Shown here in pieces: positions 49,301-61,692 of a stretch of DNA of 64,000 nucleotides (the first letter of the stretch is position 1; each line of letters begins with the position of its first letter). Made by a program: the position numbers and the translations under genes. The notes beneath the pieces are model-generated. The model did no database searches. It had not been told where the DNA came from and worked only from the letters and a program-made list of their open reading frames with translations. The stretch comes from Volvox africanus (Eukaryota > Chlorophyta > Chlorophyceae > Chlamydomonadales > Volvocaceae): positions 2,485,501-2,549,500 of the forward strand of contig BSDZ01000079.1 of assembly GCA_030268105.1 (NCBI GenBank). Direction: 5' to 3'.

Positions 49301-52300
49301 AGTGCTATTGCAAGCAGGGAAACACAGAGACGGCACGGCCAGTCGCCAGAGCATCTGCGCGAGAGGTTCATTTAGTCGTGGATTACTCCAACGACAGCAC
49401 GTGGCCATCCCTCCCTCCTCCCTTGCATTTGCATTTCGTCCCCCGCGATTCGCAGGGATATCTTCGATAGTGCTATTGTTAATCTTACCTCAGGCTCCAG
49501 CGTTACAGATGTCATGTCCATGCTCAATGCAACCCTCGCCAAGATATTCCTGGACCCGCAGCAAAAGCAGTTCAGGGACCAGTTTGCAGAAATTTACCTT
49601 GCCACCATCAACTACAACAACATTGACTACCTCAATGGGTCCACCTTAGGGGTGAGTGATGAGGTCCATATCATGCCCTTCATCCTTAACAGTACGAGAG
49701 CAACCCCGACGTGGGTATGGGAATCGCGGATGGCAAGGAGAACCTATCGGATAAGATTCGGATAGCATTGATCAGCAACCCAGCTGCTGGGTGGGGGCAT
49801 ATGAGGAGCTGATCTTGGTCAGAAAGATCCCCACTAGCATATGCAGATCAACTAGTTCAATTGCCATTGTCCCATACATATTTGCTATTAATTCTTCTAC
49901 TGCTGTAAGCGCCCCCCTGCGCATCTTCGGACTGCTGACTGGGCACCTGGTCGGTGGGGTGCAGGAAAGCGGTGGTGGTGGCGGATCTCCTAGCTGGCTG
50001 CCCATCGCCATCGTGCTTCCAACAGTGGGAGCGCTGCTGCTCATCGCAGCAGGCGTTGTGTACGAGGTGCGCAACAACCGCAAGCACAAGAATCTATTCG
50101 GCAAAGTCGTACCGCCAGGCGTGGGACCGGATACCACCATCCTCGTCAGCGAAATACAGGTGCGCAGGGCTGCCTGGAGTGGACGCTTTGGTGAAAGGAA
50201 AGGAAATTGAGGGGCTTTGACGATGCTGCTGTGGTGAGATGGTGACATGGTGGTCGGTAGGCGAGAGGCTAGCACGCTGCCGTGAGTAACATGCTACTGT
50301 GGCTAGTATGCTAGCCTAGCTTCTACCTAACCCTGGCGAACAGCTGCCGCGGTACTCCCTTATCTTTATACCCCTCGCAGGACTATGAACGCCTGCCCAT
50401 GGCGTTGCAAACAGAGGTGGTGGAGCGCATGCTCAAAGAACACAACGACTGTCTGCGTCGCCTCCTACTGCGCCACAGCGGCTATGAGGGCAGCAGCGAG
50501 GGCGATTCGTTCGTGCTGGCATTCCACTCGCCCAAAGACGCGCTTCTATTTGCCATGGAGGCGCAGGCGGAGCTGCTGAAGGTAGCCTGGCCTGAAGAGG
50601 TACTGGCGCTGGGCAGCTGCGCATCGCTCTACGTACAGGGCATGTGAGTATAGATGTCTAGGGTTTGCTGACGTTAAAACTCAACTACCAGCACTGTAAA
50701 CATTGGGCGGTAGGGCGATTTGCCACACTGGCAGATTATCGACCGGGTTAACGCGGCCTCTCTTTGACCACTGGCATGCTACCGGTTATGCTAAGCTAGT
50801 TATCACTATGCACGCACCGTGTCACCCTCGCCGGGCCCATTCAGGACATGCTCCTGCCCCCACCCTTTGCTTCTCCCATCTACTTCCTCAAAGTTTATCG
50901 ACTGGAAAGCAAAAGGCGTTGGATGATATTCTGGACGGCTCCGAAGAGCCCATCCCCACAGGCGCTAAGATCAAGGCCCTCACGCCAGGCCTAGGCGCCC
51001 ACGACCATGGGCACAGCGGCCATTTTGGCTCCAGCGGTGCCACGCTGCCGTCGCTAGTCAATGTACCCCCTACGGAGACGTACACTTTCTCAAACGCATG
51101 CCGCCGCGCCTGGAAGGAAGCCAGCAAGGATGACGCAAATAAGGTGTGTTTTGTTACGTCGTGGTGCGGCCGCGTGAGGCGGACAGCGCGTCCAGGTCGC
51201 TGCTGCAAAAGGGAGAATGCTGAATGAGGACGCCGATAGCACGTAAAGGGTGTGAGAGATAGGACGAACCACACGCATCCACGGCTTCATCACCAGTGTG
51301 ATGGAGCGGTGAATTGGCTGACACGCGAGATCCTGGGTACGTTACGGTTCAGAAGCAGGGGTGAAAGCGCTAATCCCTCAACACGGATGCTAACTGCTGA
51401 TTGCTAACTGCTAACTGGTGTCTATGATGGAGTTGGAGCTTGACAGGCTGTGCTGGCAGTCAGGGAGCGGCCGCTGCAGCAGCAGGCCGCAAGGATAGCT
51501 TAATGCGGCTTAATTCCAGCCGGGCTCAAGGTCAAGGTCTGTCCCTGTCAAGGTCAAGGCCTGCCCCTTGCCCTTCTTCTTCCCTTTTCATGCCGCCCCC
51601 GCAGGTGCTTATCTTTCGCGGGCCCCGTGTGCGCATGGGTCTCCACGCGGGCGTGCATAGCGAACATGATATCGCTCACTCTAAGGCTGACGGTCGCACA
51701 ACCTACAGTGGCGACACTGTGGACATGGCACGTGCCGTGGCTAAGGCGGCTCAGGGCGGCACAGTGCTGCTGTCGGAGGAAACATACAAGAAGCTGCCCC
51801 TCGAACGGCTGTGGGACAAATATTTGGTGCGGTGGTCTTGGTGGGGTCAGGACTAGGAATATCGGTTGGTGGTTCGCCGCAATGCTCGTGTGCAGGTGGT
51901 GTTAGCTTGCTTCGAGACGAGACGTGATGCAGTGCTGTAGTTTGTTCCATGATGCTTCTAAGACAGGCCTTCCCCCGAGAGTGGTGGCAAGGCAAGTGGG
52001 CTCGAGGGTGGTGTTTTGAATCCACATATCTCTTCACCATCCTCCAGCCCTCCACCCTCCAGCCCACCTGCCTGGCCATCACCCTGGAGTCCTCCACGCT
52101 TAGGCCCACCCGCCAGCCCCGAGCCCTCCACCATTGAGCTCACCCACAGCTGGAAAACGTTGCGGCGATTTCTTTTCCCGTGACCGAACTCGAATCCACT
52201 GTTTATATAGGTGCTTTACATGGGCTTCCCCGCAGGTGCTTCATATGGGCGAGCATCGGCTGCGGGAGGCAATGGCCAATCTGAACCTTTACCACGCGCT

Positions 52301-55049
52301 TAACCGCACACTTGAGGGCCGCCTTGCGTATGTGGGCCCCATGAGCTCGCTACTACAGGTGCGCGGCTGAGTGGCAAGCGCAAACGCATTGTGGTTTAAA
52401 TGGATGATATGGGAGGTTGGAATCGCGAGGGCTGGTGTGCGCCATTTTTCAATCTCGTGCTTATTATTGAGTGCTTGCAGTAGTAGGTATGGCGGGAGAC
52501 ATGCTTGGCACCACGTTGTGATGGGGTGTATTGCCGCCGCGTTTGAACGCCTTAGCCACCCGGCTATCGCGTCAATGGCATCTTTTCACCTTGGTGACTC
52601 TTCCGAACATGCAAATGGCCTTGGCTCGCTCTTAACCTGCCCCACGCCATTTTCCCTCTTCCTTTCTCCCTACCACCGTCCCCGATGTCAGGTTGACCCT
52701 GGTGTGTTGGATGCACCGGTGGGCTGCGTGACGGTAGCGTTCATGAACGTGGTGGGCGCGCAGACACTCCTGAGTTGGAATGCAGATGTAGCGCAGCAGG
52801 CTATTAAGATCTTCCACACGGTGGTGGGGGAAGAGCTGAAGCGCCGCAAGGGCTACCTGGTGGGTGGGGCAGGATGATTGCTGGGGAAGGTGCTTCCACC
52901 CGCGTGCGCAAAAGCAAGGAAGAAACTATTCACGGACTAGGATGCGGACTCTGGAAATACGACTTGCATGTATGCGTTGGCTTCCATAAACGGCATGAGA
53001 TGGACTGCTGCCCTTCTTGACCCTGTAAATTCCGTGAACATTTACCTCGAGATTGCGCTATCTGCCTCCCTACGTCATTTTGCAGGTTGAAGCTGTGGAC
53101 GGGCTGTTCCTGGCGGCCTTCCAGCGCCCCTCAGATGCCATTCTATGGGCCCTGGAGTGCAACGAGGCCATGATCAAGCAGGTGATTGAGCAATGCCAAC
53201 ACTGCTTCCCGGCGCACGGTAACAAGCTACAGCATCAAGATCATTGTAACGTGGGGGTGCATTGCCTCTGTGTGTGTATCCGCCAGCAGCAATTGAATCG
53301 CGCCGCCGCCGGTTCTGATGTTACCCCGCAGGATTGGCCGGAGGACCTACTGGCCCATGAACTCTGCGAGGAACTGGTAATCTCTACGCCCACCAAGGAG
53401 GGCGAGGTAATCAACACGGTCGTGTTCAGGTGCGCAGCCCTTTGACCTGATTGACTTCATCTAGGTTACCAGATGTCGCGGGACCTGTTGAGGAGGACTG
53501 CAGGGCACGAAGCCGCCCACGCCCTGTCGTTGGACAGCTAGCTGCCTCCTCGACGCGATAAATCACAGCCACACTTTGCATAGCAGCGCAATTCTGTGCA
53601 GCTGCTGTTCTTGTCCTGGTCCGACAAGTCGTTTATTTTCTCTTCCCCCTGTTAATTTGGCATACTCCCCGTCCATTTGACATTTACTACGCTCTGGCAG
53701 GGGCCTGAGGCTGAAGACCGGCGTGGATACGGGCCAGGTGCTCGGCGAGGTGCACGCCATGACGGGCCGCATGACCTACCGTGGGAAGGTAATGAACCGC
53801 GCCGCCCGCATAGCTTCCACGGCGTCTACCGGCCAAGTGCTTTGCAGCAGCGACAGTTGGCAGCTCGCCATGACCGCTGATTCCCAGGTATTACAATCAG
53901 GGCGCATGGAAGAGGGGTGGAGGACAGGCGGAAAGGAGGACGGGAGAAACCTGCCCGAAATCCTTGGGCTCTCCTTTCGCCCGTTGCACTTGGTCCGTCC
54001 TTCAGATCATTCGCTGCTCCTGCTGCCGCCATCATTTTTGCCCTCTTCGTCTCGTCCGCGATTTGCCAATAGACTTGCTATGGGTTGGAGGCACTGACTT
54101 ACCCCATCTGTTGGCTGTCCGTTCCTTTTAAGGCCTTTGCTTTGTAACCTTGCCGCTGGCCTGCCAATGGGACTCCCCCTTCCTTCCCGGCCCCATGGCT
54201 CCGATGGACCATGAACCCGGCAGGTCATGTTGACCAACAAGGTTTCCGGTACGAGCCTGGGGCAGTTCCGGCTTAAGGGAGTGGCGGAGAAGATTGAGAT
54301 TTACCATTGTCGGAAGGTGTCCAACGTGGCACCTGCCCGCCGCGCGTCCTCCCTTGTTATGTCCATGGCGGATCATTGGAAGTGGGAACAGCACCTGGCC
54401 GCGCATCCCAGCGGTGCCAACAGCGGCGGCGCAGGCAACGTCATGGGCGGTGGTCCGGTGGGCCCCGATGACATCCTTTTAGGCGGTGACTCGATCCGGG
54501 CTGCCATGCTTTCGCCCAGGTATGTTGGAAAGTAAGGTATAAGGTGAGGGCCCCTTTCGGAGTCATTGAACGTTTTAAAGGCCTGCACCATTAGCGGGGG
54601 CTGCTTGGGGTCCTGAGTAAAAATAACCGCAGCAAAGTTCTAGGAGCCCAAGAAGAGCTCCGGGAGCACACAGCCTTGACGCTCCCGGCCTCAGGTTATC
54701 CTTCTGACAATCAGTTTGCGATCGATTTTTACGGTTAAAAAGCCTGCTAGGTTCGATGCTCTATCTCGTTGAGCCACACTCAAAGCCATTGCCGAGGAGG
54801 CGAACGAACGTTTAAACATCGCATAGCAGCACGGCCGTATGAAGCCATAGCTTGCCTGTGTGGATAAGCCTGAGGTACGGATGAGTCGAACTCGTCGTAC
54901 CATCACTCCGCAAGTGTACTGCGTTGCTGCTGCGCAGGTCGTTCTCCCGCCGCACGGGAAGCTTCAGGCAGCGCAACGGCTCCGATCCACATCTCGATGC
55001 CACCAACGCTGCGCAACTCGGCATTGAGCTGGCAGCGGACGAGGCATAG
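46394..55049 (+). CDS. Receptor cyclase 2: solute-binding ectodomain, TM, two class III cyclase domains
   Basis: From 46799 sixteen exons join in frame to 1214 residues: 46799-47351, 47618-47931, 48298-48706, 48931-49093, 49456-49651, 49965-50159, 50381-50643, 50894-51143, 51605-51826, 52236-52358, 52692-52859, 53086-53181, 53332-53429, 53701-53887, 54224-54519 and 54938-55049. A signal-peptide exon probably starts at 46394 (MKALNSRFFYITMFTFFLG), but its link to 46799 is unresolved. The ectodomain resembles extracellular solute-binding proteins (HDGWILDPMG, MKLLYYRRDVFGAYNISVPRT). A membrane span (WLPIAIVLPTVGALLLIAAG) and the juxtamembrane block EVRNNRKHKNLFG precede C1. C1 has VSEIQ (metal Asp to Glu) and EGDSFVLAFH (second Asp kept), but VDMARAV in place of the VNxAxR motif. 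C2 lacks the first Asp (FMNVVG) and keeps MNRAARI. A split site, with metal from C1 and Asn/Arg from C2, resembles mammalian adenylyl cyclase. Confidence 0.85.
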
Positions 55050-56290
55050 GGCAATGGATCACGTATCTGTCACCGCGGAAGGAAGTCCTTCGAAGGAAGC
55101 TGGCAGGCCAGGAAGCACCGGTCAATAATGGGAGGCTGTCCTTAAGGAAAAGGGAGGAGAGCATTGATCGTCCATTTTTGGAGACCTCCGACGAGAACGG
55201 TGGTAATCAAATTGATAAGCTCATATATTGTATATTCAAGGGCTTGGCAGCGCCTGGCGGAATGGGTCTTGTCAATCGCATATCCAGAGTTATGATTTGA
55301 TTTAGCCAAGGTGCCCATCGTGTATGCAGACTTGGTGCTTAAATTGCCGTGGAGGTGATTTTGTGGCCTCATTGAGGGGAAATAAGATATTTGCGTCTCG
55401 TGACCACAATTATGGGTTTCATCCGCTCATCAGCTTAATTTAGAGGTATGGTGGGGCCCTTGTTCGATGCGGCTAGCGCGCCCCGGATTGGGACAATTGT
55501 TATGGATTGTTCTCAATGAAGTTGTGTGTGCAGGATGCGCATACACAGCATAAAGACGGCGAGTTGCCCCAGTATGATTATTTACATGACGTTAGCTTCA
55601 TGCAGCAAGCCAATGTCCTTGCCTGCATCATGGGCCTTGTGGACGGAACCCTTTTGCAAGAAATGTGCAAGTGGAGATCTGCTGACAATATGCTGCGTGC
55701 GATGTTTTAGCATCTGGAGACATGCTAGTATCTAAGCTACGTTGGTTGTGAGCATGGAATACTGCTGTTCGTTGCCAGCGAGGTAAGCCCCGAAGGCCTA
55801 CGCCGTTTCCATGTCCCCGAGGGTCTCTTCTCCATCGCGATTATTATGTACTGGTGATCACTACATGGATAAATGACATATTTATCTTTTATCATAATAT
55901 TCATAAAGCCCTTGTAATCTGAAGTTGCTCGTTCATGTCCGATCCAGAACTTCTCCTTATGGCAGTTGATACCTACTGAACTTTCTTATTATCCCAGACA
56001 AATAAAATCTTCGTAAATATATCTGATTTTTCGTACGTAAATTAATTTGTGAAGCTACCCATTGAGTTCGTAGTGGCCATATTCTGTGCAAGTGTGTGAA
56101 GAGTGAGTTGACGCGGACCTTTGGTATTGATCGTTCATGATTCACAAGAACCTCAGCCAAAACATATTTGCTGTCGCGTGTTGATGGCGAATTCCTTCGT
56201 TGTGGTCTAAAGCCCTACATCGTTGTCTACACGCAGTTTCTGAGGCACAGGCTATCAATATCACATTTACAGATCTTTTCGTCGAGGGTG
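55050..56290. other. Intergenic, no gene recognised
   Basis: About 1.2 kb between receptor cyclase 2 and the Ycf45-like gene. It is AT-rich from about 55860 to 56100. A plus-strand TGTAA near 55912 could be a poly(A) signal, but it is about 860 nt past the stop. The 67-codon frame at 55507-55710 has no recognisable similarity. Confidence 0.4.
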
Positions 56291-59200
56291 ATGCAGAAAT
56301 TTACACCCCAGCATGGATGGCGTAAATGCACGAGCGCACAGCAGCGGGCATCACCTTCGCAGGAGCCTTTGACAAATCCAAGGCGTCGTGGGGGCCATAT
56401 ACGTCGCTCGGGCTCTGCTGCGGTGTGTGGCATAGCCACAGCCTCAGGGCCGACAGCAGCCGCAGGGCGATGGGCTATGGTCTCGGTCGCTGGGGGCATC
56501 GCCTGGGGGCATCGCCTTCGGGTGATTATGACTGCGCCTGCCAAGCCCTGCACTGCTGGAAATTACCGGGATCCAGTTACAGCCCGTGCAACCACTATCA
56601 AGGAGCCGCGTTCGGGTGCTAGTGAACAACTGGAGGAGGAGTGGGAGCAAGAAATAGACGGTGAGCCCCAATCACACACCTCCATCTGCTCTGTATAATC
56701 CTTCAATAGTGCCAGGTTGTCGACCTCCCGCAGATAGCCTGTGCAAATTCTTCGGTTCGACATGGCCATCGTAGATCCCGCCGTGTTCCGTATTCCCCTG
56801 CCATTTCACCCTTATCCCTGCATGAACTGGTCCATAAGATTCCATCCACACCCACTTTCCGGACAGTTTATTGGTTTGACGTGTTGGCGACTCACTCCAT
56901 TTTTATGCACGAAGATTCAAAGATCCTCCGTGCTTATCCAAGCTGATGTGACCCATGAGTCGGTGCCTGTAGAGCTCATAAAGCTCGTGCAACTATTGCC
57001 CTCGTCGGTCCGTTCTGCGCTGGAGGACCACCCTGATATGTTGGAGCTGCTGGAGGTGGTGATGGACCTCGGCAGAGCCCCCTTAGGCAGGTTCCCATCA
57101 GGGGACGTGAAGCTGTCGCAGCAATCCATTACTGCGGACGACCTTGAATTCGCAGTACGCCAGGTTCGTAGATGTTAGATCATGTTGGGATGATGTGTTG
57201 GGGTGTATGAGGGGAGCGATACGTCGACTGTATTTTCGGCTCGCATCTGAAATTCGTGCTGATGAAAATGCGGGATAAACCGAAACAGGGTCCGCAGGCA
57301 TGTGAACAAGGCGGGACCCACACGCAAGTGGAAATAGTTCCCGGTAGCACCTGCGGGACTTGCGGGCACGTTGCGTATGTGTTCGTGCGTGCATGCATTA
57401 GAGCGGCGTACCAGTTGAGGAGTAGGATTGGGATGCCACTGAACAAACGGTTAAGGTCCGGGGCCACCTGCTACATGCTGCGATCCGGTTAAATTACCAG
57501 CGGCTCCAGCCTGATGTCAGGAATTCCCGTCAGCGGCCTGCACGCAAGGGACTGGTGTTGGTGTATGGGCGTCTAGATCTCGCAGCCCCTCCACCCGCCC
57601 CCTGATATCAACTTGCCTCCGGGCTTTGGTTCGCACAGGTTGGCGAGTTTGGGGGTGACAATCGAGCAGGCATTGACCGCACGCTCCACCGCATCTCCTG
57701 TATGCGGAACCGCACCGGTCGCATCATTGGCCTCACGTGCCGTGTTGGACGGGCGGTAAAGGGTAGCGCACTGATGGTGCGAGACCTGGTGCTATCGGGT
57801 AAGTCGCCCCACAGGCGCAGGAGGGGATTAAGTACCGCAAAGGTGGGCCTGGGAGCTGATGCTGGCGATGAGCGACATGTGTATGTGCGCTTCCGGGGTT
57901 TGTGCATCTGCAACATGTGTATATTTGCATACATAAATATTATATATATATACATATATATGTATGAACATATACATGTACTTGCATATGTGTGTGTGCC
58001 TGCACTTGGCCAAAAGTTATGAAATTTGCGAGGACTGAAAAGCTTCGTCACGCGTGCAGGCGCCAGCATCTTGCTGTTGGGCCGCCCCGGTGTTGGGAAG
58101 ACCACCGCAATCCGGGAGGTATCCCGCATGCTAGCTGACGAATGTACAAAGCGTGTGGTCATCGTTGACACTTCAAATGAGATAGGCGGTGACGGTGACA
58201 TTCCGCACAGCGGCATCGGCCGAGCACGTCGCATGCAGGTGGCGGCACCCGAGGCACAGCATCGTGTCATGATTGAGGCCGTGGAGAACCATATGCCGCA
58301 GGTGAGGTCCGGGAAGCGTCCATGAGGAATCCATGACCGAGGATCCTTATTGAGCGGCCACCCTCACCACTGCATCCCCTGTCCACGTCACCATTCGCAG
58401 GTGATTGTGATTGACGAAATCGGCACAGCAGAGGAGTGCGCCGCAGCTCGCACGATTGCCCAGCGTGGCGTGCAGTTGGTTGCCACAGCTCACGGCAACC
58501 AGCTTGAGAACGTGATTAAGAACCCACAGTTGGCAGACCTGGTGCGCCCGCAATAAGAGATGAACTGGGGCTCCGGGGATGTGGTGTGAAATTGAGCTCT
58601 GGGCTTATTGTTGGCGCACCCAGGGCTTCGGCCCGCTTCCAGTCCGTTACCCCGCTTAGGCCCAGATGTGAAGACTACCGCACGGACTTGATGCTTCGGC
58701 GCCCTATCGTCGCTTTCTACAATTATCTCGAATTCTATGGATCTCCCACTTGCCATAACCTTTCCCGTCTCACCGTGCCGTGCAGTTCCTTGCCTTCAAT
58801 CCCCCACTATCTAATGGGGAATTTTGTCCGCCCTCCCCCATCGCCGTTCCCAGGTGGGCGGCATCCAGTCTGTGACGCTCGGTGACGAGGAAGCCAAGCG
58901 GCGCGGTGTGCAAAAGAGCATCCTGGAGCGCGCTGCGCCACCCACCTTCGATGTTTGCATTGAGATGTTGGAGCGGACAAAGTGGCGTGTGCACTTGGAC
59001 GTGGGGCAGGTGGGATATGGTGTCAGGACGGGTGCTGGACGGCTTCGGTATTGAAAATGTATCATCGCCTGAGTCCTGCACAGTTGGGAGTAGTCGTGGG
59101 TTTGGTGACCCCGGGGTTCAGGGTGGGGTACTGAGGGGTCGCACTACGGCTCTACGGGTGCATCAGATCTGGCTGGGATGGAGGGGCGTTGCCTGAGAGG

Positions 59201-61692
59201 CCCGCCGTTATTGTTGATTTAGCGAAGGTTAGACCATGCGGCACTAGCTGGAAACATTGCTTGGAAAGGCCATCTCGAGGCCATCGCCCCCGCTGATCGA
59301 CCGGCCCTTCCTGCATGCCCGATTGCGGCGTTTGCCACGCCACTGTTTCTGAAACAGGCGGTAGATGTAGTGTTAGCAGGGGGCGATGCCGGTGGTCAAG
59401 TCCGCGAGCGGGCGGCTGATGGCACGATTCTCAAATACAACTACAATCCCGCCATCAGTGGTGTCATTCGCGGGGCAGCGCGCAACGGCATGGGTGCTGG
59501 CCCCGGGGCTGCGCCGCTGGGCGGCTCCGGTGGCGTTGGAGACGCTGCGGCCGCCGCTCGCGGTCCTGGGACCGTGCAATCGAGTCAGGATGGTGGTGGG
59601 TTGTTGGAGGTGGACTGGACGCTGTGTCGCGTTGTCGTGTGTTGGCGGCTTTCCCCCGGTGTCCATCGGGAGAGCCACCCTCTCGCGTTAGGATGATGGT
59701 CTCATGGCCCGTCGTTCACCAATTTAGATTTTTTCCGCAGTGCCAAAGACCTGGCGTGTTATATCCCCCTCCCCTTCCATCTCCACGTACTTGCCTTCGT
59801 CACACATGTGCTGCGCCCGTGATTCGTCCCACCCATCCTGTTTTTTAAGTAACCAATTAGGATTCTTATAGGAATTCATTATTCCATACTTATCCTCAGC
59901 CGCAGAGTTAGCGGCAGGCCCCGTTCGGCATCCTGGAAGTTCCTTCATCCGGACCCCCGTGGCCTCAATGTCACTCGATGACGCGGACGCGGACAGCGCA
60001 GCTGCCACCGCCGCCACAGGCGATGGCGATTTCGGCGTGGGGAAGCGACTGCGACGAGTGACTTCCCGCCAGGCTATGACGGGAGTCACCGCGGAAGGCG
60101 CGGAGCTGCGCTTGTATCCCTATGAACTTGACGAAGACGTGTTGTGGGACGTTATGTGCGACATGAGGCTATTGGGCAAGGTGCGTGTATGTGTATGCTC
60201 GTGCATGTGTACGCCGCTACCTGCATGGCTACGGCAGCTCTCCCATACGAATCTGCCAGGTCCTATACATCCACAACGCGGCACGTCATTGCACGTTGGC
60301 GGTGATTCATACACTCGTTGGGCTTTTGTGACCCACCCAGCTGGCCTGTCAGTAAACCCCCTTCATATCGTGGATGTACGTGGGGCTAAGGTTTGAAAGC
60401 AGGTTTTAAATGACAGGTTCCGATCCTCCAGAAGCTCTCCTTCCGTCTCGGCAGGCTTGGCCGCTGAACCTCACAAGTCAGCCGGTCAGGATTGTGCGCT
60501 TCATTATTTATCTCGCCCAGGTGGACCGAGCAGCAAACCGTTTCATTTGACTGTCACTCAATTCATTTTACAGCCATTCAGCGGAAACTAACAGACAAGC
60601 ACTCGTAAAGCTTCATCCTATCCCGCTGCGGCTAGCAGGCTGAACGCCCCCTTGAGTTAAAGCTCTGTTAAGGGCGACCAAGAGACCGGTGGCAAACCTG
60701 AAGAATTGCAGGCGGTGCGTTCCTGGCCCACGACCCCTCTCCGCATTCCACCGCTGGCCGTTTTTTCGCAGGTATTCATCACCACGTCAGTGTCGTCTGC
60801 TGACGCGGTCCTGGCATTACGGGCCAAAGTGAAACAGAACTCAGAGCTACGCGCGATGGCCAGAGAGGTGAGCGTACTGAGGCGGGTGGTGGAGTTTGGT
60901 AGGACGGGAAACAGGTACCTGCAGGATGGGACTGGGAGATGTGGATAGAAGCCAAGGGTAGCACCCCAAGGAGAGCCACCTGGACTGACCCTACGTTCAA
61001 CACACGTACTCACGTCCTGTCCCTTTGGTTCTAAGTTTTTCGCTCTAAACATCCATTCCGTACATTCCCGAAGACTGCAGCTAAGTTATGGGCGCGCTGT
61101 GAGGGCATCCGTATGCATCAATTTGCGATAGGATTGGAACCGCGACATACCGGGTCGGACTAGCTAAACCTAATAATTCCCAACCAACGCGCCCTTACAC
61201 CTTCCGTTTCCTTTGGTTTGTATTTTGGATGGCTAGAATGGCGTGCCCATCTACGCCGTCAAGACGAGCGGCTCTGCCAACCTCGTCAAGGCTTTTCGCA
61301 CCCTCCTCGGAATTGACCCATCAGCTGGCGGCACATTTGGACCCTCCTCTGATGCGGAGAGCGACCCTTCACCCCGGCTCGGCTCCGCCGCCGCGTTACC
61401 CAATGCCCTTGGCTCCGACGACGAGGGCGACGGCGTGGCGCAGCAGGGTGGCAGCGGCAGCAGCGGCGGTAGTAGCATGGGCGGTGGTGGCGCTGCGGCC
61501 AAGGGCTACAGCTACAAGGCGTGGGCCGAGGAGGAGGCGCTGGAGGAGGCTCAGGTGGCGGTGACGGAGATTGTCATTCCGCTGCACCAGCCAGTGGAGC
61601 TCATGCCGCGGGCGCCCAGCGTGCTAGAGGCACAGGTGAACACTGGCGCGATCGCGGTTCGGGGACCAACGGTGAAAGTGAAGAAGGCTTAG
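56291..61692 (+). CDS. Ycf45/SpoIIIAA-like P-loop ATPase, nuclear-encoded, plastid-targeted
   Basis: Ten exons join in frame to 784 residues: 56291-56660, 56943-57163, 57639-57798, 58060-58301, 58401-58541, 58854-59009, 59358-59595, 59906-60180, 60772-60867 and 61237-61692. Exon 1 is rich in Arg, Ser and Ala, a likely transit peptide. The N-terminal family domain follows ([36 protein letters not shown]). Then come Walker [32 protein letters not shown], Walker [10 protein letters not shown], and [19 protein letters not shown], the hallmarks of the family that includes chloroplast-encoded ycf45 and plant SPD1. The C-terminus has [13 protein letters not shown] and a nucleic-acid-binding-like domain ([19 protein letters not shown]). 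The family is linked to plastid development; the molecular role is unknown. The acceptor of exon 8 could be 59900 instead. Confidence 0.88.
57930..57985. repeat. AT-rich TATA microsatellite in intron
   Basis: A (TA)n and CATA-containing stretch lies in intron 3 of the Ycf45-like gene. It is simple sequence without coding role. Confidence 0.8.

Noticed and set aside
54727..54800. tRNA-like stretch on the minus strand (TGGCTCAACGAGATAGAGC resembling an A box)
   Set aside because: No matching B box (GGTTCGANNCC) downstream, and the anticodon and acceptor stems do not pair.
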